A stretch of 64,000 nucleotides of DNA from JAGLOK01 sp963677605 (GTDB taxonomy: Bacteria; Bacillota; Clostridia; Christensenellales; UMGS416). This document shows, one piece after another, positions 34,962 through 42,834 of this stretch (its first letter is position 1; every line of letters begins with the position of its first letter). A program made the translations under genes and the position numbers. The stretch lies in assembly GCA_963677605.2 (NCBI GenBank), contig CAXXDX010000006.1, forward strand, positions 372,001-436,000, written 5' to 3'. Under the pieces are notes generated by a model that saw only the letters and a program-made list of their open reading frames with translations, had not been told where the DNA came from and did no database searches.

Positions 34962-35567
34962 TTATTTACCCTCCTTCAAATCTTTTAAAAAACTTTTAGA
35001 ATTTTCATAGCGGCATTTGTGCACTTCAATTATATGTGCAATCTTTTCTGTCGCTTTATCTACTTCATCATTTACTACGACATAGTCATAATATTTTGCC
35101 ATGTCTATTTCATCGCGCGCAGCTGCCGTGCGCTTTTTAATCTGCTCTTCTGATTCGCTGTCTCTTCCCTTAAGCCTTGCATAAAGCTCCGAAAGCGAAG
35201 GCGGCGCGATGAATATAAGCACTGCATCAGGCGCTTTTTCTTTAACCTGAAGCGCACCCTGCATCTCAATTTCCAAAACTACATCACTTTTTTCAAGCCA
35301 CTTGTCCACATAGTCTTTGGGTGTTCCGTAATAATTATCATATACTTTGGCGTGTTCTAAAAACCTATCTTCATCAAGCCTTTTTTCAAACTCCTGCTTG
35401 GATATGAAGTAATAGTTTTTCCCGTGTACTTCGCCGTCTCTAGGCCCTCTTGTCGTTGCCGATACCGAAAGTTTAATCTCAGGATGCATTTGCATAAGAC
35501 GTTTTACCAATGTGCCTTTTCCCGCCCCCGAAGGTCCGCTTATTACTAAAAGGAGAGGTTTATCCAT
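34962..35567 (-). CDS. gmk: Guanylate kinase
   Basis: 201 residues. P-loop ISGPSGAGKGTLVKRL (about 9-24), SATTRGPRDGEVHGKNYYF (GMP-binding, about 36-54) and a lid region with RLKGRDSESEEQIKKR. It converts GMP and ATP to GDP and ADP. Overlaps remA by 8 bases. Confidence 0.97.
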   Translation of the reverse strand: MDKPLLLVISGPSGAGKGTLVKRLMQMHPEIKLSVSATTRGPRDGEVHGKNYYFISKQEFEKRLDEDRFLEHAKVYDNYYGTPKDYVDKWLEKSDVVLEIEMQGALQVKEKAPDAVLIFIAPPSLSELYARLKGRDSESEEQIKKRTAAARDEIDMAKYYDYVVVNDEVDKATEKIAHIIEVHKCRYENSKSFLKDLKEGK

Positions 35568-35820
35568 TCAAATGCTCCCCGTCAATGTCGAATCTGTTTG
35601 CAACAGTTTCCGGCTGCAGCGATGAAAGAACAACATGTTCGCTGTCCATAATAAGAACTGCGCGCGTGCGTCTGCCGTGTGTTGCATCCACAAGTTTTCC
35701 GGCATCCCTTGCATCCTGTATAAGTCTCTTGATGGGTGCGGATTCAGGGCTTACTATTGATATAAGCCTGCCGGAAGCTATCATGTTGCCGAAACCGACA
35801 TTGATAAGTTTAATGTTCAT
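35560..35820 (-). CDS. remA: RemA-like extracellular matrix regulator (DUF370)
   Basis: 86 residues. INVGFGNMIASGRLISIVSP and the THGRRTRAVLIMDSEHVVLS segment define DUF370. The Bacillus homologue is a DNA-binding oligomer that activates biofilm matrix and osmoprotection genes. The neighbours yicC and gmk are the conserved context. Name given by family; regulon here unknown. Confidence 0.93.
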   Translation of the reverse strand: MNIKLINVGFGNMIASGRLISIVSPESAPIKRLIQDARDAGKLVDATHGRRTRAVLIMDSEHVVLSSLQPETVANRFDIDGEHLNG

Positions 35821-35829
35821 ATTAATCCT

Positions 35830-36711
35830 CTACTCCGCGTTTTGAACCTGTTCGCGGATTTTTTCAACCGTGTTTTTCATGCTAAGCGCAGTGTTTGTGA
35901 TTCCAATATCATTTGCTTTTGAGCAAATAGTGTTGTTTTCACGGTTTAGCTCCTGCACCATAAAGTCCAGACTGCGGCCTATTGCTCCCTGCTCTTCCAC
36001 TTTCTTTTTAAACTCTGCTATATGGCTGTTAAGCCTTGATATTTCCTCTGCAATCGAGCTTTTATCACAGAAAAGCGATATCTCGCCAAGCATCCTCGGC
36101 TCATCAATCACTCCGTTTGTGCCCTCCAGCATTTCAGAAACTCTCTGTGTGAGCTTGTCCTTATACACCTTCGGTATTTCAGGAGCTCGCTCTTCCACTT
36201 CTTTTAAAAGCTCGCCTAAGATATTTATATTATCCAGCAAATCCTGTTTAAGCGCCGCGCCTTCACGTTCGCGCATTGTTATCATGCCAGAAAGTGCTTT
36301 ATCCAATGCTTCGACAAGCACAGTGTTTAAAGCTTCTTCGTCTTCATCGCCTTCGCTTATCACAAGCACATCGTTCATCTTTGCGATGTTTGTCGCGCTA
36401 ATGTCGTTTTTTGCACCTGTTAAGTCCTTTATTTCCTTTAGTGCATTATAATATGCTTTGGCTAGTCCCTTGTCAACTGTAATTTCCTTAGCATCTTCAC
36501 GAAGGTTTTTATAGTAGATATATACGTCAACATGTCCGCGGCTAAGTTTTTCTTTTATCTTTTCGCGAACAAGGCTTTCACATTGTGATAATGCTCTTGG
36601 CAAACGGATATTTAAATCAAGATATCTGTGATTTACCGATTTTAATTCAAGTGATATTCTGCGTCCTTCAATCTCCACATTTGCACGGCCGAAGCCAGTC
36701 ATGCTTTTCAA
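35830..36711 (-). CDS. yicC: YicC-type endoribonuclease family protein
   Basis: I favour a TTG start at 36711 (reading L-K-S-MTGFGRA), which has GAGGGG seven bases upstream. An ATG at 36726 is in frame but overlaps that ribosome site. About 293 residues: MTGFGRANVE at the N-terminus, a long coiled-coil middle (about 120-230) and the C-terminal DUF1732 domain with GRSLDFMVQELNREN-(N)TICSK. Characterised relatives cut RNA. It opens the remA-gmk-rpoZ operon. Confidence 0.9.
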   Translation of the reverse strand: MKSMTGFGRANVEIEGRRISLELKSVNHRYLDLNIRLPRALSQCESLVREKIKEKLSRGHVDVYIYYKNLREDAKEITVDKGLAKAYYNALKEIKDLTGAKNDISATNIAKMNDVLVISEGDEDEEALNTVLVEALDKALSGMITMREREGAALKQDLLDNINILGELLKEVEERAPEIPKVYKDKLTQRVSEMLEGTNGVIDEPRMLGEISLFCDKSSIAEEISRLNSHIAEFKKKVEEQGAIGRSLDFMVQELNRENNTICSKANDIGITNTALSMKNTVEKIREQVQNAE

Positions 36712-36761
36712 TATGATTCCCCTCAATCTTTATTACGTAAAGTTATATATTTTGTTACATT

Positions 36762-36767
36762 ATTATA
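36762..36767 (-). promoter_or_regulatory. Extended -10 promoter of the yicC operon
   Basis: On the minus strand TGCTATAAT is a TGn-extended perfect -10 box, 51 bp upstream of the TTG start. No good -35 hexamer is seen, as is usual for extended -10 promoters. It would drive at least yicC, remA, gmk and rpoZ. Confidence 0.55.
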
Positions 36768-37022
36768 GCATAATTGTAGAGTAAAATGCTAAACTTTCTT
36801 TTAATAATCTCGATATTCCTCTTGTTTTCATGGCTATGCTGTAATTTTCGCCGGTTTTTGGTTTAAGTGCATTTGCGCCTTCTGAATCTGAGATTCCTCG
36901 GGCAAAGAAAGAAGTGCACATAAAATGTTGCAAAACTGCGTTAGACATTAAATTTATGATGGGAGCTTACTAACCGTAAGTGACCGATTAAATTTTATGT
37001 ATAGCGCAGAAATTGCGCATTT
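36768..37022. other. Intergenic stretch without a convincing gene
   Basis: Between the yicC promoter and the AIR-synthase-like gene I see a CTTAC-taacc-GTAAG hairpin near 36966-36980 and a TGCGCA-inverted repeat near 37004-37019, possibly part of transcript ending for the upstream minus-strand gene, although no T run follows on that strand. A 61-codon minus-strand frame (36763-36948) has no ribosome site and runs into the promoter. Confidence 0.4.
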
Positions 37023-38018
37023 TTAGGTGCTCGATATGATCTTATACAGTTCGTCTTTTTCAGGGGGCGCAACCTCAAACGGCATTCCGCCCTTTACAGC
37101 CATAATCCCCTCGCTTTTAAATTGCCCTACAATATAAGCAGGCACACCATGTGAAAGCATCTCATCCACAACTGCTTTGCCGTCTGATGCCGCAATAAGC
37201 ATGCATCCGGATGAAATGAGGCGGAAAACGTCAAGATTAAGCTTTCCGCATATTTTCGCAGTAGCGTTGAGCACCTTTACTTTGTCAAGGTTTATTAACG
37301 CACCGACACCCGAAGCCATACACATCTCATGCAAAGCGCCAAGCACACCGCCTTCAGTCACATCGTGCATAGCTGTAACAGGCAGATTCCTCGCCATAAG
37401 ACCTTCTTTTAAAACGGAAATCTCATTTCCCAGCGCAACAGCGCCTTCTATTTCCTGAGGCGAAAGAACATCTTCAACCAATTCGCGGAAATCAGAAGCT
37501 ATAATACTTGTGCCTTCCATGCCGGCATATTTAGTAAGTATAATCGCATCGCCTTCACTTGCACCGCTTGCGGAAAAATACTTCCCATCTTTCGCTTTGC
37601 CGATAACAGTTGCAGAAAGCACAACTTTGTTTACCGCATCAGTAAACTCTGTGTGCCCGCCGATTATTTCAACATTCAGCTTGTCTGCTGTACGATGAGC
37701 ATCGTCTACTATCTGTTTTATTTCAGAAAGCTCAGTTTCAGGCGGGGCCATTATAGTAAGCAATAACCCGACAGGTTCAGCACCTGCGGCCGCAGCATCA
37801 TTGCAGCAAACATGAACCGCAAGTGTGCCGGCGTTCTTTCCGGCAGCAGTTATAGGATCGGTGGATAACACTACCACATCATTGCCTACTTTTATACCTC
37901 CGCAGTCAATTCCGATACCAGGACGCATCACGACATCATCGCGTTTTCTGCCTTCTATTCCATTTAAAACAATTTCCTCAAGCTCACTGTTTGAAAGCTT
38001 GCCAAGTTTATTTTCCAT
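37023..38018 (-). CDS. AIR synthase (PurM)-related protein, HypE-like
   Basis: 331 residues with the PurM/SelD/HypE fold: an N-terminal ATP-binding half with STDPITAAGKNAG (about 52-64) and HVCCNDAAAAGAEPVGLLLT (about 69-88), and a C-terminal half with MHDVTEGGVLGALHEM (about 217-232), which is the shared glycine-rich signature. HypE normally ends in PRIC and carries the thiocarboxamide on that cysteine; this protein ends in IISST, so it is not a functional HypE of that type. It is not SelD either, lacking the N-terminal Cys/Sec loop. The true substrate is unknown. Its ATG follows the ligA stop with no gap. Confidence 0.82.
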   Translation of the reverse strand: MENKLGKLSNSELEEIVLNGIEGRKRDDVVMRPGIGIDCGGIKVGNDVVVLSTDPITAAGKNAGTLAVHVCCNDAAAAGAEPVGLLLTIMAPPETELSEIKQIVDDAHRTADKLNVEIIGGHTEFTDAVNKVVLSATVIGKAKDGKYFSASGASEGDAIILTKYAGMEGTSIIASDFRELVEDVLSPQEIEGAVALGNEISVLKEGLMARNLPVTAMHDVTEGGVLGALHEMCMASGVGALINLDKVKVLNATAKICGKLNLDVFRLISSGCMLIAASDGKAVVDEMLSHGVPAYIVGQFKSEGIMAVKGGMPFEVAPPEKDELYKIISST

Positions 38019-40004
38019 CTATAACATTTCCTTAAATTCATCAAGTGTAATTATCTTAACGCCCAAATCCTGAGCTTTTGTCAATTTGCTTCCGGCATTC
38101 TCTCCGGCAAGAACATAGTCGGTTTTTTTCGAGACAGACGATGATACTTTGCCGCCGTTTTTCTTCACTATCTCCCCCGCTTCATTCCTGCTCATTCCTT
38201 CAAGTGTACCGGTCAGAACAAATGTCTTGCCCTCAAATATGTTGGAATCGTTCTCTGCGGGACCTATAGGCGTTACTCCCAGCTCAAGCAGTTCTTCAAC
38301 CGTTTTTTTATTGTATTCATCCGTAAAGAATTCAACTATTGAATGCGCAACTATACCGCCGATATCACGGATATTTGTAAGCGTTTCTTCATCAGCTGAC
38401 ATTATACCGTCAAGCGTCTTAAAGTTTTTCGCCAGATCTTCAGCCGTCTTTTGGCCAACATTCGGAATTCCCAAAGCATAGATAAATCTTGATAAGCTTA
38501 TCTTCTTTTTATCTTCAATAGCATCAAGGATATTCTGTGCTTTTTTCTCCTTAAATCCCTCAAGCTCAAGCAAATCCTCTTTCTTTAGCTTGTATAAATC
38601 GCTAAGTGAATTTAGACCTAAATTCTCATGGAGGGTCTGCGCCGTCTTTCCCGAAAGAGTCTCAATATCCATAGCATTGCGTGATACGTAGTGTGCGATT
38701 TTGTTTACTACCTGAGCAGGACACGAAAGCGAATTCGGGCAGTAAATATGTGCACCGACTTCCTGCGTAGTGTGTCCGCATTCAGGACAATTTTCAGGAG
38801 GCATTATCTCCTCGCCGGATGCATCGTTTTCATCCAGCACACCCATTATCTCGGGTATAACGTCATTTGAACGGCGTATTATTACATCCAACCCGATTCT
38901 TACCTTTTTCTTTCTGATATCGCCTATATTATTTAGGGTCGCGCGGCTTACTGTCACCCCTCCTATGTCACAAGGCTCAAGTTTTGCAACGGGGGTCAGC
39001 CTGCCGGTTCTTCCCACCTGCCAATCTACATTTATAAGCTTTGTGGAAACCTCCTGCGCCTTAAACTTATATGCCATCGCCCATCTTGGGAATCGGTTTG
39101 TGTATCCCAGTATCTCGCGCAGCCTGAAGTCGTTTACGTTTATAACCATTCCGTCTGCAAGGAAATCCTGCTTCGCTATTTTATTTTCTGCGCTCTCAAG
39201 CTCGGCTATAACGCTGTTAATATCAGAAAACTTCTTGTAATATCCGTTAACAGGCAATCCCTGCTTCTTTATAAATTCCATCATTTCATCATGATTATTG
39301 ATTTCAGCACCCTGAATCGTGTTTATCTGATAAAAGAATATATCAAGCTTCCTTGTAGCCGTAACTTTTGGATCAAGATTGCGTAGCGCCCCTGCAGCCG
39401 CGTTTCTGGCATTTTTAAGCGGAACTTCCGCTTCTTCATTATACTTTGCAAAGGTTGAAAGCTTCATTATGCCTTCGCCTTTTACTTCCATCAATCCGTC
39501 AAAAGGTATCGTAAGCGGAATGGTTCGGATAGTTTTAACCTGTGGCAAAATAGCCTCGCCTGTTACACCGTTTCCGCGCGTTGCAGCCTGAACAAGCTTC
39601 CCGCCGTCATAGGTAAGGTTTACAGTAAGACCGTCAAACTTAAATTCAAGTGTGTATTCAATAGGCGGAAGCTTCTCGCCCGTTTCGGTTTCATAGTCAT
39701 TGAGTATCTTTTTAATCCGCGTTTCCCATGCATAAAGCTCATCTGCGCTCTTGCATTTGTCCAGCGACCACAGTCTGGTAATATGAGTATGACTCTCGAA
39801 CTTTTTAAGAGGCTCGCCTCCCACGCGGTTTGTAGGCGATGCGTCAAGCACTTTGCCGGTTGACTTTTCAAGTGCCAAAAGCTCGTCATATAAAGCGTCA
39901 TACTCCGAATCGGTAACAAGCATGTCATCATGCTCATAGTACGCTTTTGCATATTGGTTGAGGAGCCCTATAAGCTCCTCCATTTTCTTTATTTCAGCCT
40001 GCAC
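38019..40004 (-). CDS. ligA: NAD-dependent DNA ligase LigA
   Basis: 661 residues, usual length. NAD domain Ia (about 1-70), the adenylated lysine in EFKFDGLTVNL (about 117-127), the OB fold, a Cys4 zinc finger (CPECGHTTQ to CPNSLSCPAQ, about 407-433), HhH repeats, and a C-terminal BRCT domain (FEGKTFVLTGTLEGM onward, about 588-661). It seals nicks in replication and repair. It lies 18 bp after pcrA. Confidence 0.97.
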   Translation of the reverse strand: MQAEIKKMEELIGLLNQYAKAYYEHDDMLVTDSEYDALYDELLALEKSTGKVLDASPTNRVGGEPLKKFESHTHITRLWSLDKCKSADELYAWETRIKKILNDYETETGEKLPPIEYTLEFKFDGLTVNLTYDGGKLVQAATRGNGVTGEAILPQVKTIRTIPLTIPFDGLMEVKGEGIMKLSTFAKYNEEAEVPLKNARNAAAGALRNLDPKVTATRKLDIFFYQINTIQGAEINNHDEMMEFIKKQGLPVNGYYKKFSDINSVIAELESAENKIAKQDFLADGMVINVNDFRLREILGYTNRFPRWAMAYKFKAQEVSTKLINVDWQVGRTGRLTPVAKLEPCDIGGVTVSRATLNNIGDIRKKKVRIGLDVIIRRSNDVIPEIMGVLDENDASGEEIMPPENCPECGHTTQEVGAHIYCPNSLSCPAQVVNKIAHYVSRNAMDIETLSGKTAQTLHENLGLNSLSDLYKLKKEDLLELEGFKEKKAQNILDAIEDKKKISLSRFIYALGIPNVGQKTAEDLAKNFKTLDGIMSADEETLTNIRDIGGIVAHSIVEFFTDEYNKKTVEELLELGVTPIGPAENDSNIFEGKTFVLTGTLEGMSRNEAGEIVKKNGGKVSSSVSKKTDYVLAGENAGSKLTKAQDLGVKIITLDEFKEML

Positions 40005-40022
40005 TTTTTTCCTCCGAAAGTA

Positions 40023-42254
40023 TTAGCCTTCTTTTAAGTTTGCGTATCTCGCATCAAGCTCTTTTACACCCATTCCTTCAAAAGCGATGGTATACACAGG
40101 GCCGGCCGCACCTTTTGCAGATTTAATTATGGTTCCGCTGCCAAATTTCTTGTGACTGACTTTATCTCCCACGTCAAACTCTTTTTTAGGAGCTTTGGGT
40201 TTTGTCTGAACCTTAATGCCCATAGTTCTTTTTCTGTTTTCGATTTTCTTTTGTGAAAACTCCTGAAAATCAAATGTTGCAGTTTCCCTGAATGAAGCTT
40301 TGTCCACAACTTTAGGTTTTGGTGTCGTATCATTTAAAAGCTCTTCCGGAACCTCATCAATAAAGCGAGAGACCGGATTGTACCTTCTGGTACCAAACAT
40401 CAGCCTGCCCGTTGCACAAGTCATGTACAGTCTGTCCATGGCGCGCGTCATCGCCACATAGCAAAGCCTGCGCTCTTCTTCCATCTCATCAGTGTCGTTC
40501 ATCGCTCTCTGGTGAGGGAAAATCCCCTCTTCCATGCCGATTACAAACACGACCGGAAACTCAAGACCTTTAGACGAATGCGCAGTAAGCATTGTAATGT
40601 GGTCGCGTCGTTCCTCCATCGAGTCAACATCGCTTACGAGTGCAATGTTTTCAAGGAACTCATCCAATGTCGCTTCCTCGTTTGCATCCACAAACTCTTT
40701 TGCTGCCGATAAAAGTTCTCCCATGTTTGAAAGCCTAGCATCCGCATCATCAGTTTTTTGCTTTTTGTAAAATTCCACCATGCCGCTTTTGTTCATGGTT
40801 TCTTCTATAAACTCGACCAATCCCATTTCACTGCGCTTTTGTTCAAGCTGCGCTACCATATTCGCAAAACCAATAACTTTGCTTTTTGCCGCAGTTCCCA
40901 TGACTTCCGAAATGTCTTCACTCTCATTCATGGCTTCTTTTAATGTAATGCCCTTGCGCTCAGCAATATCCCTAAGCCTGTCCACTGTAGTTGCGCCGAT
41001 TCCCCTCTTGGGAACATTAATAACGCGAAGCAATGCTCCTTCATCTGCAGGATTAACAATAATTCTGAGATAGGCAGTTAAGTCCTTAATTTCCTTGCGG
41101 TCATAGAATTTCTGTCCGCCGTACATGACATAGTTCAGTCCCGCGCGCATGAATCTGTCTTCAATAATACGCGAAAGTGCATTTGTGCGATATAATATCG
41201 CCATATCATGCAGGTGATAATCGCCCGTCATGGTTAGCTTTTTTATCTCGCCGTAAATATATTCGGCCTCTTCGCGCTCTGTTGTCGCTTTGTGATATAT
41301 AGCCTGCGAACCTTCTCCGCGGTCAGTCCACATCGTTTTGTCTTTTCTGCCTTTGTTGTTGCGTATAACAGCATTTGCAGCATCCAGAATATTAGATGTT
41401 GAGCGGTAGTTTTGTTCAAGTTTTATTACTTTCGCATCAAGAAAATCCTTCTCGAAATCCAAAATGTTGCTGATGTCCGCACCGCGCCAGCCGTATATGC
41501 TCTGGTCATCATCTCCAACAACACATATATTGCGTCTGGATGCACTCAGCGCCTTCACGATCTCATACTGCGCGGCATTGGTGTCCTGATACTCATCAAC
41601 ATGAATATATTTAAAACGCCTTTCGTACTTGCTTAATACCTCAGGACAGGTAACAAAAAGCTCAAGTACCTTTACAAGCAGGTCATCAAAATCCAATGCA
41701 TTGTTTTTCCTTAATTCCTGCTCATATCTTTTATATGCCTCATATATCTTGTCCGCTCTGAAATCATCCTTCATGTCTATTTTCAGAGTTTCCGGATCTT
41801 TCAAATCATTTTTAGCTGACGATATATAGTTTTTAAGTATAGCCGGAGAATAATATGTAGTGTTTAGGTTTAAGTCCGATACAATTGATTTTAATATTGC
41901 TTTGCTGTCAGTATCATCATAGATTGAAAAGCGGCTTGTATAGCCTTGATTCATCCTTTCGATGTCATATCTTAAAATCCTAGAGCACATAGCATGAAAT
42001 GTCATAACCCACATATCACTAGTGTCTGTTTTTATCATGCTCTCTATACGCGAGCGCATTTCCCTTGCTGCTTTGTTTGTAAATGTAATTGCCAGCACTT
42101 CGTAGGGCTTTGCCATCCCCGAATCTATTATATTTGCAATCCTTGCAGTCAGTGTGCTGGTTTTTCCGGATCCTGCGCCTGCAAGGATAAGAAGCGGCCC
42201 TTCTGTTTGGTCAATCGCCTTGAGCTGCATCTTATTGTGTTTAACCTTCGTCAT
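40023..42254 (-). CDS. pcrA: ATP-dependent DNA helicase PcrA/UvrD
   Basis: 743 residues, superfamily 1A. Q motif with KAIDQTEGP, Walker A LAGAGSGKTSTLTARI (about 20-35), motif II VDEYQDTNAAQY, motif III VVGDDDQSIYGWRGAD, motif IV EQNYRSTSNIL, motif VI FVIGMEEGIFPHQRA then LCYVAMTRAM. The C-terminal region ends with a Tudor-like fold (VGDKVSHKKFGSGTII) that in Bacillus PcrA binds RNA polymerase. Used in repair and in clearing collisions with transcription. ligA follows, the standard Firmicutes order. Confidence 0.96.
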   Translation of the reverse strand: MTKVKHNKMQLKAIDQTEGPLLILAGAGSGKTSTLTARIANIIDSGMAKPYEVLAITFTNKAAREMRSRIESMIKTDTSDMWVMTFHAMCSRILRYDIERMNQGYTSRFSIYDDTDSKAILKSIVSDLNLNTTYYSPAILKNYISSAKNDLKDPETLKIDMKDDFRADKIYEAYKRYEQELRKNNALDFDDLLVKVLELFVTCPEVLSKYERRFKYIHVDEYQDTNAAQYEIVKALSASRRNICVVGDDDQSIYGWRGADISNILDFEKDFLDAKVIKLEQNYRSTSNILDAANAVIRNNKGRKDKTMWTDRGEGSQAIYHKATTEREEAEYIYGEIKKLTMTGDYHLHDMAILYRTNALSRIIEDRFMRAGLNYVMYGGQKFYDRKEIKDLTAYLRIIVNPADEGALLRVINVPKRGIGATTVDRLRDIAERKGITLKEAMNESEDISEVMGTAAKSKVIGFANMVAQLEQKRSEMGLVEFIEETMNKSGMVEFYKKQKTDDADARLSNMGELLSAAKEFVDANEEATLDEFLENIALVSDVDSMEERRDHITMLTAHSSKGLEFPVVFVIGMEEGIFPHQRAMNDTDEMEEERRLCYVAMTRAMDRLYMTCATGRLMFGTRRYNPVSRFIDEVPEELLNDTTPKPKVVDKASFRETATFDFQEFSQKKIENRKRTMGIKVQTKPKAPKKEFDVGDKVSHKKFGSGTIIKSAKGAAGPVYTIAFEGMGVKELDARYANLKEG

Positions 42255-42555
42255 TTTCCCTATCCTTTTTTATTCTGTCTATTATCTCCTGATAACCCCC
42301 CGAGCCGTAAATCAAGCATTTGTTAACCCTGCTTATAGTTGCCGTGCTCGCTCCTGTTTTCTGTACAATATCGTTATATTTTTCACCCGCATCCAGCATA
42401 AGCGCAACATGAAACCTCTGTGCCATTGAGTGTATTTCATTAATTGTCAATAAATCTTCAAAAAAGCGATATGCCTCGTCACTGGTATTTAAGTAGCAAA
42501 TTGCATTATATAGTTCTTTAACCGACTCATCTTCATGCGGAAGAAACTTGTCCAT
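42241..42555 (-). CDS. TrpR-like protein YerC/YecD
   Basis: 104 residues of the YerC family of Trp-repressor-like HTH proteins. ELYNAICYLNTSDEAYRFFED and LLTINEIHSMAQRFHVALML lead into the HTH KTGASTATISRVNKCLIYG. In Firmicutes the gene lies before pcrA, as here, overlapping it by 14 bases. The ligand is unknown. AAGGAGAACT precedes the ATG. Confidence 0.92.
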   Translation of the reverse strand: MDKFLPHEDESVKELYNAICYLNTSDEAYRFFEDLLTINEIHSMAQRFHVALMLDAGEKYNDIVQKTGASTATISRVNKCLIYGSGGYQEIIDRIKKDRENDEG

Positions 42556-42735
42556 TTAGTTCTCCTTAAAATTTGTATAATTTATTTTACCATATTTGAC
42601 CGAAATTTTACAGTGAAAAACACTTATTAAACATACTTGTATATAAATTATTATCTTTTAACTTTTCCTTAAAATAATAAGCTATACCTTATATTGTTAA
42701 CGCAAAATCCAATCTGATATACTGCTTTCCAAACA

Positions 42736-42763
42736 AAAAACGAGCGGATATTGCCCGTTTTAC
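42736..42763 (-). terminator. Rho-independent terminator of the topoisomerase operon
   Basis: On the minus strand AAAACGGGC-aatatcc-GCTCGTTTTTT forms a stem with one mismatch and ends in a T run, about 72 bp beyond the subunit A stop codon. The rest of the 42556-42834 gap is AT-rich without a gene. Confidence 0.75.
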
Positions 42764-42834
42764 TATAGTTTATATACAAAAGTTTTTTCTTGAAATATGC
42801 TCTGTCCATTCGTGTTCTGTTATATGATTGCAGC

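Noticed and set aside
36763..36948. 61-codon minus-strand frame upstream of yicC
   Set aside because: No ribosome binding site, no family match, and it ends inside the yicC -10 box.
37023..38018. Selenophosphate synthase or HypE
   Set aside because: No N-terminal Cys/Sec loop of SelD and no C-terminal PRIC of HypE.
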